Positions 36,595-44,714 of a stretch of 64,000 nt of DNA are shown here, piece after piece. A model generated the notes under the pieces. That model had not been told where the DNA came from and ran no database searches. It worked only from the letters and a program-made list of their open reading frames with translations. The position numbers were made by a program, and so were the translations under genes. This DNA comes from JAJFUB01 sp964622325 (lineage in GTDB: Bacteria; Armatimonadota; Zipacnadia; Zipacnadales; UBA11051), in NCBI GenBank assembly GCA_964622325.1, contig CAZUOJ010000001.1, forward strand, positions 1-64,000, in the 5' to 3' direction. Positions within the stretch are counted from its first letter, which is position 1. Each line of letters starts with the position of its first letter.

Positions 36595-38634
36595 ATGGCT
36601 CAGCTTACAGACGGCGATTTTTATGTTAGCCCTTCAGGCCGTGATACATGGAGCGGCAGATATCCAGAGCCACTAGCGGATGGGCGAGATGGCCCCTTTG
36701 CCACAATTTTTCGCGCTCAGAAAGCTGTCCGCGCGTTGCGCCAAAAGGAAACAAAGCCTGTTACAGTTCTTATCCGTGGAGGCACTTATTATTTGCCACG
36801 CCCAATTGTGTTTCAGCCCGAAGATTCCGGCACAGCCGAGGCGCCCATTATTTATGCTGCTTATGGCAAGGAGCGCCCAGTGTTCAGCGGCGGGAAGAAA
36901 ATTACAGGCTGGAAGAAGCATAAAGACGGCCTGTGGATTGCAGACATTCCAGAAACAAAAGAGGGCGGCTGGACATTTCATCAGCTCTTTGTCAATGGCC
37001 AACGCCGACAGCGCGCCCGCCATCCTAATGAAGGCTATTTGCTGACGGCAGGCCTGCCGCCGGAAATTACAAATCCCCACGCGCAGCTCGGCAATCCCCA
37101 GGCTAGTCTGAAAATGACATTCCGCCCTGGGGATTTTCGTCGTTTTCACAATCTGGAAGATGTGAACATCTTTTTATATCATGCCTGGACAGCCTCCTTG
37201 CATTGGATTGCCGATGTGGATATGCGACGCCGCGTGATTACTTTTACAGCGCCCGCCCATTGGCCGACAGGCTATTGGGAGGCTGAACAACGATATGTGA
37301 TTGAAAATTGTCTGGAAGCCCTGGATATTCCCGGGGAATGGTATCTGGATCGCCGCCAGGGCCGCCTGTATTACATGCCCTTGCCTGAAGAGAATCCCGC
37401 TCAGGAAGAAGGAGCAGGCGCCTGCGAGTTTATTGCCCCCGTATTGCGGCAGCTTGTGATTTTCCGCGGCCAGCCCGACAAAGAACGATATGTGCAGCAT
37501 ATTCATCTGCAAGGCCTGTCTTTTCAGCATGCCGACTGGCATATTGAAAATCGCGGCCCTGCGGACGGCCAGGCCGCTGTCTGGCTTTCCGGAGCCATCT
37601 TTGCCCGGGGAATGCGGCGTTGCTCGTTCGAAGGCTGCGAAATTGCCCATGTGGGCGAATATGGCGTGTGGCTGGAGCGCGGCTGTCAGGATAATCTCAT
37701 CCGCCAGTGCGAGCTCTATGATTTAGGCGCCGGCGGCATCAAAATCGGCGAGACACGATCTGTCAGTGAAGCGAAGCTCGCCACAGGCTACAACATAATT
37801 GATAATTGCTACATTCACGATGGCGGACGTGTTTTTCCGGCTGGCGTGGGCGTGCTTATCCTGCGCAGCAGCGCCAACACGGTGACGCATAACGAAATCT
37901 GCTATTTGTATTATACGGGCATTTCAGTGGGCTGGAGCTGGGGCTACGCCCCCTCCTCGGCCAATCAAAACATCATTGAATATAATCATATACATCACAT
38001 TGGCCAGGGCGTGCTCAGCGATATGGGCGGCATTTACACGCTGGGCATTTCTCCGGGCACGCGGCTCCGCTACAATCTCATCCATGATGTGGAATCATTT
38101 CTTTACGGCGGCTGGGGCATCTATCCGGATGAAGGCAGCTCCCATATTCTCATTGAACATAACATTTGTTATCGCTGCAAAACGGGCGGCTTTCATCAGC
38201 ATTATGGCCGTGAAAACATTGTTCGAAACAATATCTTCGCCGACTCTCCGCAAATGCAAATCACGCGTACGCGGGAAGAAGAGCATATTTCCTTTTTCTT
38301 TGAACAAAATATCGTGTATTGCACGAATCCCGTTGTTCTGGGCGGCCGCTGGAGCAACGGAAATTTTCGGATGGAACGCAATTTGTATTGGAATGCTTCT
38401 GGCGCTGAGCTGGATTTTAATGGCCAGGATTTTCTTTCCTGGCAGGCGACGGGCAGAGATACACAATCTCTTGTAGCAGATCCCCTATTTGTCGCTCCAG
38501 AGCAAGGCGATTATCGGCTACGCAAAGAATCGCCTGCCTTCCGTTTAGGCTTTTGCCAGATCAGCACAAAGGAGATTGGCTTGTATGGGGAGGAGGAATG
38601 GCGGCGTCGGCCCGAGCTAAGAAATAAAGATTAA
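36595..38634 (+). CDS. Right-handed parallel beta-helix glycan enzyme
   Basis: 679 residues. The first part (DGDFYVSPSGRDTWSG, GGTYYLPRPIVFQPEDSGT, GKERPVFSGG) is the DUF1565-like head seen in large beta-helix hydrolases, including GH141 and pectate-lyase-like proteins. From about 300 to 620 there are repeated turns with N-x-I/I-x-N ladders (NIIEYNHIHHIG, NIVRNNIFADSPQMQI). No definite catalytic residue can be assigned. No signal peptide is apparent from this start. AGGAGG lies before ATG. It could act on pectin, arabinoxylan or fucosylated glycan. Confidence 0.72.
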   Translation: MAQLTDGDFYVSPSGRDTWSGRYPEPLADGRDGPFATIFRAQKAVRALRQKETKPVTVLIRGGTYYLPRPIVFQPEDSGTAEAPIIYAAYGKERPVFSGGKKITGWKKHKDGLWIADIPETKEGGWTFHQLFVNGQRRQRARHPNEGYLLTAGLPPEITNPHAQLGNPQASLKMTFRPGDFRRFHNLEDVNIFLYHAWTASLHWIADVDMRRRVITFTAPAHWPTGYWEAEQRYVIENCLEALDIPGEWYLDRRQGRLYYMPLPEENPAQEEGAGACEFIAPVLRQLVIFRGQPDKERYVQHIHLQGLSFQHADWHIENRGPADGQAAVWLSGAIFARGMRRCSFEGCEIAHVGEYGVWLERGCQDNLIRQCELYDLGAGGIKIGETRSVSEAKLATGYNIIDNCYIHDGGRVFPAGVGVLILRSSANTVTHNEICYLYYTGISVGWSWGYAPSSANQNIIEYNHIHHIGQGVLSDMGGIYTLGISPGTRLRYNLIHDVESFLYGGWGIYPDEGSSHILIEHNICYRCKTGGFHQHYGRENIVRNNIFADSPQMQITRTREEEHISFFFEQNIVYCTNPVVLGGRWSNGNFRMERNLYWNASGAELDFNGQDFLSWQATGRDTQSLVADPLFVAPEQGDYRLRKESPAFRLGFCQISTKEIGLYGEEEWRRRPELRNKD

Positions 38635-38764
38635 AGCTAGAAAAGCTTTAAGATAGCCCAAAATAACGATTGGATGTGAGGGCCAAGAAAAAAGTTTTAG
38701 CTAAACAGCGGAGGACGCATTTCCCTTTTTCCTTATTTCCTTTAGAAATAAGAAATAAAGACAT

Positions 38765-38792
38765 CTGGCTCGGCTTTTGCAAGCCGAGCCAG
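38765..38792 (-). terminator. Terminator after the prepilin-like gene
   Basis: CTGGCTCGGCTT and AAGCCGAGCCAG form a perfect 12-bp stem with a 4-nt loop. On the minus strand it is followed by a T-rich stretch (ATGTCTTTATTTC). Confidence 0.75.
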
Positions 38793-38870
38793 CGGGGAGG
38801 GAGCAAATAGGGCAGCTACAAGTGCCCTTTTTATTATGCCGCGGGACTGGGAGGAGCCGCCCGCGTGTGT

Positions 38871-39620
38871 TTAATTCAAATCGTAAGCGCTGTCATCAGC
38901 CGACAAATCGCCACATTCCGGATCAGCCGTGCTGGGATTATATTTCTTCGTCGTGGCTTTGGCGTGGCCATCTACATACACGACATTGGCCGTGCCGTTG
39001 TGGCGATAATGCAAGCCGAAGCGTCCCCAGGCGCGCATCGGATCACTGGGCGCCCGCAAATAATTATTCTGACAGATTGTACTGCCAGAATAATAGGCAC
39101 TATCAGCCAGCAAACATGTCTCGGCAGGATTTTGGACAGCGCCTAAGCCGGCGCCAGAACGGCCGTCTGTGGGGCAAAGATATGTCGCATTGATGGCATA
39201 GCCGCTGTATGGACGCCCCCAGCTTTCCAATCTCTTGGCAGAGGGACAAATATTAATTTGTTGATTTTTTGTATATGGGCCTAACGCTCCCAGCGTGTAA
39301 TTCATTGTATTCCAATCCACAGTGTAATCCCAGGCGTATTCAATCGTCCAGTCGGGGCTGTAAAAGGCGCCCATGGGGAATGTTTCGTCATAATCCTGGA
39401 CATATTGCAATGTGGCCAGCCCTAATTGTTTCAGATTAGATAGACAGCTCGTCTGGCGGGCTTTCTCGCGCGCTCTGGCGAACACGGGGAACAATATGGC
39501 CGCCAGAATCGCAATAATGGCAATGACGACAAGCAGCTCGATGAGCGTGAAGCCTGCAGGGCCGGCTTTTCGCCTGTAGCCCCTGGAACGAGAACAAGAC
39601 CGCTGATGTGAAAAAAACAT
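38871..39620 (-). CDS. Prepilin-like secreted protein (DUF1559-like, H-x9-DG)
   Basis: 249 residues. A 23-residue basic leader ends at GPAG, and mature protein begins FTLIELLVVIAIIAILAA with Glu at +5, so it is a class III/type IV-type prepilin processed by a PilD-like peptidase. FPVFARAREKARQTSC and the C-terminal HNGTANVVYVDGHAK (H-x9-DG) are typical of large families in Armatimonadota and Planctomycetota. Cys pairs near CLSNL, ICPSAK and CPTDG suggest disulfides. It has an AAGGAGG site. A cobalamin riboswitch lies upstream on the same strand. Function unknown. Confidence 0.88.
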   Translation of the reverse strand: MFFSHQRSCSRSRGYRRKAGPAGFTLIELLVVIAIIAILAAILFPVFARAREKARQTSCLSNLKQLGLATLQYVQDYDETFPMGAFYSPDWTIEYAWDYTVDWNTMNYTLGALGPYTKNQQINICPSAKRLESWGRPYSGYAINATYLCPTDGRSGAGLGAVQNPAETCLLADSAYYSGSTICQNNYLRAPSDPMRAWGRFGLHYRHNGTANVVYVDGHAKATTKKYNPSTADPECGDLSADDSAYDLN

Positions 39621-39705
39621 ATAAATGCCTCCTTGCGGCTGCCCGAGAGCCGCTGCGGATTGAGGGCGGCCTATCCTCGCACGATAGGGGAGGGAGCTTC
39701 CCGTC

Positions 39706-39748
39706 CAAAATAAATGAGCGCGCTCCTTCGCGGAAAAGGAGCGCGCTC
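39706..39748 (-). terminator. Intrinsic terminator between cobalamin riboswitch and prepilin gene
   Basis: GAGCGCGCTCCTT (39716-39728) and AAGGAGCGCGCTC (39736-39748) form a 13-bp perfect stem, followed on the minus strand by ATTTATTTT. It lies between the riboswitch and the prepilin start, so it fits an attenuator switch. A second hairpin, GGCTTTTTCCGC/GCGGGAAAAGCC, sits at about 39812-39838. Confidence 0.65.
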
Positions 39749-39840
39749 AATTCACTATCCCAATAAACACAAAGCGCCCATCCCCTCCCGCGAGAGGATG
39801 AATCCGCCTGGCTTTTCCCGCACAAAGCGGAAAAAGCCTT

Positions 39841-40060
39841 GCACTCGCGGCGTCGTCTCCTGGCTTCCGTTCATCCTACTCGTCCGCGCCTTCCCATTCC
39901 CTTATGGGAACAGTGGCTGCCTGAGCTGAGCCCTTTTCTTTATGGCTGCAGCGTTTATGCCTCGCCTGAGAGCTTCTAAAGCTCAGACATGCGAACTTTC
40001 GTCCCGGCTACAGTTGCGGGGCAGCGACGGCTTGTACCGTCTTCCGACCTCCGCGAGCGT
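39841..40060 (-). promoter_or_regulatory. Cobalamin (B12) riboswitch
   Basis: On the minus strand the core motifs appear in order: ACAAGCCGTC, GCTGCCCCGCAACTGTAGCC, GCCACTG, ATGGGAAGGC, GAGTAGGATGA and GAAGCCAGGAGAC (the B12 box). The ends pair as CTCGCGG (about 40051-40060) with CCGCGAG (39841-39850), closing P1. Downstream lies a terminator and then the prepilin gene, so binding of adenosyl- or another cobalamin probably terminates transcription. The aptamer's ACC and GGT are exceptions to the genome-wide avoidance, which fits structural constraint. Confidence 0.88.
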
Positions 40061-40070
40061 TTTTATATTC

Positions 40071-40115
40071 AGTTGTCTGAACTCATAATAGCAAATTTAC
40101 GCTATTCAGACAACT
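40071..40115. promoter_or_regulatory. Inverted repeat (operator-like) overlapping the riboswitch promoter
   Basis: AGTTGTCTGAA (40071-40081) and TTCAGACAACT (40105-40115) are perfect 11-bp inverted arms. They cover the -35 and the start region of the promoter below. This could bind a dimeric regulator or be incidental. Confidence 0.5.
40085..40113 (-). promoter_or_regulatory. Sigma-70 promoter for the cobalamin riboswitch transcript
   Basis: Minus strand: TTGTCT (40108-40113), a 17-bp spacer and TATTAT (40085-40090). The predicted start is about 40078, just before the riboswitch P1 helix. Confidence 0.65.
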
Positions 40116-40220
40116 AATTTTTTACAGCAACATAAAAAAATTGTGAACGCTTATCCGTAATTTCGAAAGAATTGCCAAAATGCTAGAATATCGGTGTCAA
40201 TGTGCTATAAAGGCCCCATT

Positions 40221-40598
40221 TTAAGCACATACGCGAGCAGAGGGCAATTCGTGACGCCGGAGATATTGCAAGACAGCCCGCACCCACGCCAGCGCGCAGG
40301 GCTGATCACATTCTTCCAGGGCGTGGCGATCCAGACATAGCCGCCGGCATTGCTCCAGCCCCGCTTTGCTTTCAGGATAAAAAGGCCCCTCGTAAAGAGG
40401 CTTTAATACAGCTGCCTGCACAGCCAATGTTGTTCCGCAATGTGGCACTTTGTGCGTCACTAGTATCAGGCCCTTTTCCGGATCATCAAACATGGCCATA
40501 TAGCCATTGACATTTATTTCTTCATCCACAACGAAGCTTTCCAAAGAAGGCCATTGCTTGCCGCAAAGAGGACAGCGTTTGAAGATTTCCGGGCTCAT
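40221..40598 (-). CDS. Zinc-ribbon-containing small protein
   Basis: 125 residues. The N-terminus RCPLCGKQWPS has a CxxC knuckle. Two later cysteine clusters, CRRLCLDRHALEECDQPC and the C-terminal CA, could hold metal. No enzyme family recognised. The tail is helical and basic. It lies upstream of the prepilin riboswitch on the same strand, ending before its promoter, so it has a separate transcript. A weak ribosome binding site is possible near 40605. Confidence 0.6.
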   Translation of the reverse strand: MSPEIFKRCPLCGKQWPSLESFVVDEEINVNGYMAMFDDPEKGLILVTHKVPHCGTTLAVQAAVLKPLYEGPFYPESKAGLEQCRRLCLDRHALEECDQPCALAWVRAVLQYLRRHELPSARVCA

Positions 40599-40962
40599 TT
40601 TTTCAAAAATCCTGTCTTTTTTGTTAAATCTTCATCAGAGCAAAATCATCGCCTCAAAAGACACACGCCCTAATTAGTATTGGCATTAATTTTGCCTGAT
40701 AAAGGCAAATTTAGCAAGCAAATAGAAACATAATGAAAGGGACGATATTCTGCCCTTTGCTTTCTTTGCCGTTTATGCTATAATCGTTTTGTGATTCAAG
40801 GAGCTGAAGGCTCTCTTGCCGCAATATTTAATCGAGAACAGGCCAATTTGGAAAATTTTTCTATCAAAACAAATTTGTCACTGTTTTTATGGCATAATTA
40901 GCTGTCAGCTTCACCCCCAAACGCTGTAATTTATAACGACGAAGCCGGAGGGTGGGCAAATC
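40599..40962. other. Intergenic region upstream of ftsK
   Basis: 364 bp, AT-rich, divergent between the zinc-ribbon gene and ftsK. The plus strand carries a strong promoter (see 40757-40784). No GGT was found apart from GGTG just before ftsK. No gene seen. Confidence 0.5.
40757..40784 (+). promoter_or_regulatory. Sigma-70 promoter upstream of ftsK
   Basis: TTGCTT (40757-40762), a 16-bp spacer and a perfect TATAAT (40779-40784), about 178 bp before the ftsK start. The long leader is AT-rich. Confidence 0.6.
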
Positions 40963-43677
40963 TTGTCAAAAAATCATCCCAAACGCGCTCCTGAAGAGAG
41001 GCTGCGCAAACAAATCGCTGTAATTGTTTTGATGACGCTGGGCGCCTTTATTCTGGCAGCGCTCGTGTTTAGTTCCAATGGCGGCATTTTGCCCCAATTT
41101 TTGTCCCGTGTCCTCCGCTTAGCTCTCGGCATTGGCGCTTTTGGCGTTCCCTTTGTGGCGTTTGCGTTAGCTGTTTTTTATGGGCTATATAACGGAACTT
41201 TAGCCACGCCTTGGCGCGTGCTTTCAGGCCTGGCTTTGCTCTTCGTGGCTATTTTGACAGCTATTCATTTACAGACGCCGCCGGCAAGCGATCCTGCTGC
41301 CGAAAGCCTGCGCGAACGCTGGGGCTATCTATTTGCCGAGGAAACATTGCTACGCTATGGCGGCTATGTCGGTGCGGCTTTTGCGTGCTTCTTCTTAATT
41401 GTAGCCGGCCCTGTAGGCAGCTACATCATATTGGGCGGCCTTGTGGCCATTGCGATTGTGCTTCTCTCACAGGGAGCTATTTCGGAAGGGCTTCACTGGC
41501 TGGGGCGACAGATGGGCCAGGGCTGGCAAAGATTTAATGGCAATATGGCGGAAATTCGTCGGCGCGCCCGTTCTGCCCCGCCTACGCCACGTACGCCTAA
41601 TGGCGAAAAGCTCCGCAGCCGTCGCAGCCGCCCGAGCCAGCCGGGCCCCATTGTCGAGATTGAGGATGAGCCTTTGCCGGAACGAATGCCGGAGCCAGAG
41701 GCTGAAAGCCATACAGAGACGGAAGAAGAAAGAATAGCTGAGGAGCAGCCCCCTCAAAAATCGGCAGACAGGCCCACAGAGCCGCCAGCGGGCGCTGTTC
41801 CCGATACAGATCCTTTGCCGGGCAATCATCAGGAAGCTTCCTCGAGAGCGAGCGCCTGTGGATCTGTGGCTGTCGCTGTAGTGACGCCTCCGCCGCGCAC
41901 AGCAAAGAAAGTCGCTGCCGCCCAGCCTGCGTTGCTGACAGCCGAAGCGCTCTATCAATTGCCTCCCTCAGATCTTTTGACAGAATATCCCGAGGAGCAG
42001 GAGACAAAAGAAGATCGGGCCATTGCCGCCGAAAATATCATCAAGCTGGAAGATACGCTGGAAAGCTTCGGCATACACGCCAAAGTCACGCATTACGAGC
42101 GGGGGCCTGTACTGACGCGTTATGAAGTGGAGCCGGAGCGGGGCATTCGCGTCAGCCAAGTGGCGCGCCATACGGATGATTTGCGGATGGCGCTGGCCGC
42201 CTGGGATGTGCGGATTGAAGCGCCCATTCCTGGCAAATCCGCTGTGGGCATAGAAGTGCCCAACAAAAAGCGCTCCATTGTGGGCTTGCGGGCGCTTGTG
42301 GAATGTCCAGAATTCCGTCAACATCCTTCGCCTTTGGCTGTTTGTCTGGGGCGAGATATTGCTGGCCATCCCGTCATCGGCGATCTCGTGCAAATGCCAC
42401 ATTTGCTGGTCGCCGGGGCGACGAATTCGGGCAAGAGCGTCTGCCTGCATTCTATTATCGTGAGCTTGCTGATGCGGGCAAAGCCCTCCGAAGTGCAGCT
42501 TATTATGATTGATCCCAAACGTGTGGAGCTGAATTTGTATGAGGGCATTCCGCATTTGATGGCGCCAGTAGTGCACACAGTTCAGCAAGCGGCAGATGTG
42601 CTGCGCAAAGCCATCCGCGAAATGGAAAAGCGCTACGATCAATTTGCTCGCGTGAGCGCAGCCAATATCGCGGAATATAATTTCTTTACAACGGGTGTGC
42701 AGCTCGTCGCGAACAGACAGCAGATTAGCCTGGAAGAAATTCAAAAACGGCTGAAGATAGATGAAGCGAAGGCGCGGCGTCTGATTGATATGATGGAGTG
42801 GGGAGGCGTATTGCTCGAAAGTCCGGACGAAGAGGATGTGTGGCGCGTGTGCATCGGCGAAAATGATGCCCGGACAGTGCCCCTGCCGCGTGTTGTCATT
42901 ATTATAGATGAGCTGGCGGATTTGATGATGCAGGCACGGGCGGAATTTGAATTTTCCATCTGCCGTATTGCGCAATTAGCCCGCGCCACGGGCATTCATC
43001 TTGTAATCGCCACCCAGCGCCCCTCCGTGAAAGTTGTGACAGGCAACATCAAGGCCAATATCCCCTCGCGGATTGCCCTGACAGTGGCTTCGCAAGTGGA
43101 TTCGCGCACAATTCTGGACTGTGTAGGGGCGGAGCGGCTCATTGGGCGCGGGGATATGTTGTATGCCCCAATCGATGCCAGCAAGCCGCGCCGCGTGCAG
43201 GGGGCATTCGTGTCCCGCCAGGAAATTGAAAAAGTGGCAGAATTCTGGCGCCAGCAGGGCGAGCCGGCCTACGCCATTATTCCGGAAGTGCCTGAAGAGG
43301 AAGAATTTTCCGGCGAAACAGAAGGCACGGATGAATTATTAGGGGATGCCGTGCGTTATGTGGTGGCCGAAGGCGAGGCCTCCATCTCCATGCTCCAGCG
43401 TCGTTTCAAAATTGGCTATGCACGGGCAGGGCGGCTGATTGATATGATGGCCCAGATGGGAATTGTGGGGCCAAGCCAGGGGCCCAAGCCGCGCCAAGTG
43501 CTTATTGGCCCCGCCTATGTGGAGGCGGCGTTAGGATTAACGGGCGCATCCCGAAATGTGCCATCGGAAGCGCCCTCTACGCCTAAGACTAATGCTGTGA
43601 ATGGCGAGCTTGAAAAGCTTAGCGAAATAAATTCCTCCGAGCCGTCCGACGAGACAAATTCTGCCGAAGACTCATGA
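40963..43677 (+). CDS. ftsK: FtsK/SpoIIIE-type DNA translocase with an extra internal winged-helix segment
   Basis: 904 residues. Four N-terminal membrane segments, a proline-, glutamate- and arginine-rich linker (about 200-320), then the RecA-like motor: Walker A GATNSGKSV at 485-493 and Walker B IIIDELADLMM near 650. A C-terminal gamma winged helix (FKIGYARAGRLIDMM, about 805-830) should read polar DNA motifs. Unusual: residues about 572-640, between NIAEYN and LPRVV, hold about 70 residues containing RLKIDEAKARRLIDMM, closely resembling the gamma domain. The family normally has a 15-35 residue linker here. TTG start follows GGAGGG. FtsK segregates chromosome termini at the septum. Confidence 0.9.
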   Translation: MSKNHPKRAPEERLRKQIAVIVLMTLGAFILAALVFSSNGGILPQFLSRVLRLALGIGAFGVPFVAFALAVFYGLYNGTLATPWRVLSGLALLFVAILTAIHLQTPPASDPAAESLRERWGYLFAEETLLRYGGYVGAAFACFFLIVAGPVGSYIILGGLVAIAIVLLSQGAISEGLHWLGRQMGQGWQRFNGNMAEIRRRARSAPPTPRTPNGEKLRSRRSRPSQPGPIVEIEDEPLPERMPEPEAESHTETEEERIAEEQPPQKSADRPTEPPAGAVPDTDPLPGNHQEASSRASACGSVAVAVVTPPPRTAKKVAAAQPALLTAEALYQLPPSDLLTEYPEEQETKEDRAIAAENIIKLEDTLESFGIHAKVTHYERGPVLTRYEVEPERGIRVSQVARHTDDLRMALAAWDVRIEAPIPGKSAVGIEVPNKKRSIVGLRALVECPEFRQHPSPLAVCLGRDIAGHPVIGDLVQMPHLLVAGATNSGKSVCLHSIIVSLLMRAKPSEVQLIMIDPKRVELNLYEGIPHLMAPVVHTVQQAADVLRKAIREMEKRYDQFARVSAANIAEYNFFTTGVQLVANRQQISLEEIQKRLKIDEAKARRLIDMMEWGGVLLESPDEEDVWRVCIGENDARTVPLPRVVIIIDELADLMMQARAEFEFSICRIAQLARATGIHLVIATQRPSVKVVTGNIKANIPSRIALTVASQVDSRTILDCVGAERLIGRGDMLYAPIDASKPRRVQGAFVSRQEIEKVAEFWRQQGEPAYAIIPEVPEEEEFSGETEGTDELLGDAVRYVVAEGEASISMLQRRFKIGYARAGRLIDMMAQMGIVGPSQGPKPRQVLIGPAYVEAALGLTGASRNVPSEAPSTPKTNAVNGELEKLSEINSSEPSDETNSAEDS

Positions 43678-43709
43678 CATAACATTTTATCGCAGCAGAA
43701 ATCACAGCC

Positions 43710-44705
43710 ATGGCCAAAAGCACAGTCTCCAGCCACAGCCCTTCCCAATCAGCGACGTCCATTAAGGCCGCAAGAGCAGGCAGCAAACATCCCCGGAATA
43801 CGCTGAACGATCTCACAGGCCGGGAATGGATTAGATTTACAAAATCCTGGTTTATTTGCGATTCGCGGCGTTATTGGAAGAATAAAGCCACAGAATTGCA
43901 TCCCGCTCGTTTTCCCGAGGAAATGGTCGGGGAGTTCATTTGCTTTTTTTCCAAAGCAGGAGAATGGATTCTGGATCCTTTTTGTGGCAGCGGGGCGACG
44001 CTTGTGAGCTGTCTGGAGACAGGGCGAAATGGCGTGGGCATAGAGCTGTGTGCCGAATATGTGGAGATTACACGGCAACGGGTGGAAGCCATGCCCGCCA
44101 CAACGCGCTGTTATGTGCTGCACGCCGATGCCCGAGAAGCGGCCCAGCCGGCCTTATGGGCGCCGCTAATTGAGGAGGGATTGCCCTTTAGGGTGACGGG
44201 GAATACGCAGCTTCCGCCAGAACAAAAAAATGCTTTTTCATGCACAGGCAAGGATAATATCATATTGCCACAATTTGATTTCATCATTACATCGCCGCCA
44301 TATTACAATATGTTGCGCAAAAGCCGCGGCGGCGTAGAATCTGTAGCCAAAAAGCGCGCGAAAATGGGCCTGGCCACACATTACGGAGATGATGAACGGA
44401 ATTTAGGAAACATTGAGGATTATGGGGAATATATTGAAGCTGTGGGGCAGATTTTTGATCGGCTAAAAGCATTGCTGCGGCCCGAGCGCTATCTCGTCGT
44501 TGTGGCCCAAAATATTCGCGACAGCGATGGCTGCGTGCGGCCTTTAGCGTGGGATTTGGCGGCGCGCCTGTCCCGGACATATCACTTTCAAGGAGAACGA
44601 ATCTGGTGCCAGAACAGCAAGCCCCTGGGCATTTGGGGCTATCCCAAAGCCTTTGTGCCGAATTATCATCATCATTACTGTCTTATCTTTCGCCGTGATG
44701 AATAG
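43710..44705 (+). CDS. Orphan N4/N6-type DNA methyltransferase
   Basis: 331 residues. SAM-binding motif DPFCGSGATLVSC at about 88-100 precedes the catalytic TSPPYYNML near 194-202. The TSPPY motif marks amino-methyltransferases (m4C or m6A). Usual beta-class enzymes have the opposite motif order, so this is a permuted or gamma-like arrangement. The N-terminal LNDLTGREWIRFTKSW and RYWKNKATELHPARFP are typical of archaeal/thermophile-type modification methylases. No restriction gene is adjacent, and it lies between ftsK (32 bp) and rimO (9 bp), so it may be an epigenetic regulator or a solitary protector. Target sequence unknown. Confidence 0.85.
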   Translation: MAKSTVSSHSPSQSATSIKAARAGSKHPRNTLNDLTGREWIRFTKSWFICDSRRYWKNKATELHPARFPEEMVGEFICFFSKAGEWILDPFCGSGATLVSCLETGRNGVGIELCAEYVEITRQRVEAMPATTRCYVLHADAREAAQPALWAPLIEEGLPFRVTGNTQLPPEQKNAFSCTGKDNIILPQFDFIITSPPYYNMLRKSRGGVESVAKKRAKMGLATHYGDDERNLGNIEDYGEYIEAVGQIFDRLKALLRPERYLVVVAQNIRDSDGCVRPLAWDLAARLSRTYHFQGERIWCQNSKPLGIWGYPKAFVPNYHHHYCLIFRRDE

Positions 44706-44714
44706 GAAGCAAGA

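Noticed and set aside
41968..42975. A 335-residue minus-strand frame within ftsK
   Set aside because: It is a shadow of the strongly supported ftsK frame; low GGT/ACC and stop-poor DNA make such shadows common here.
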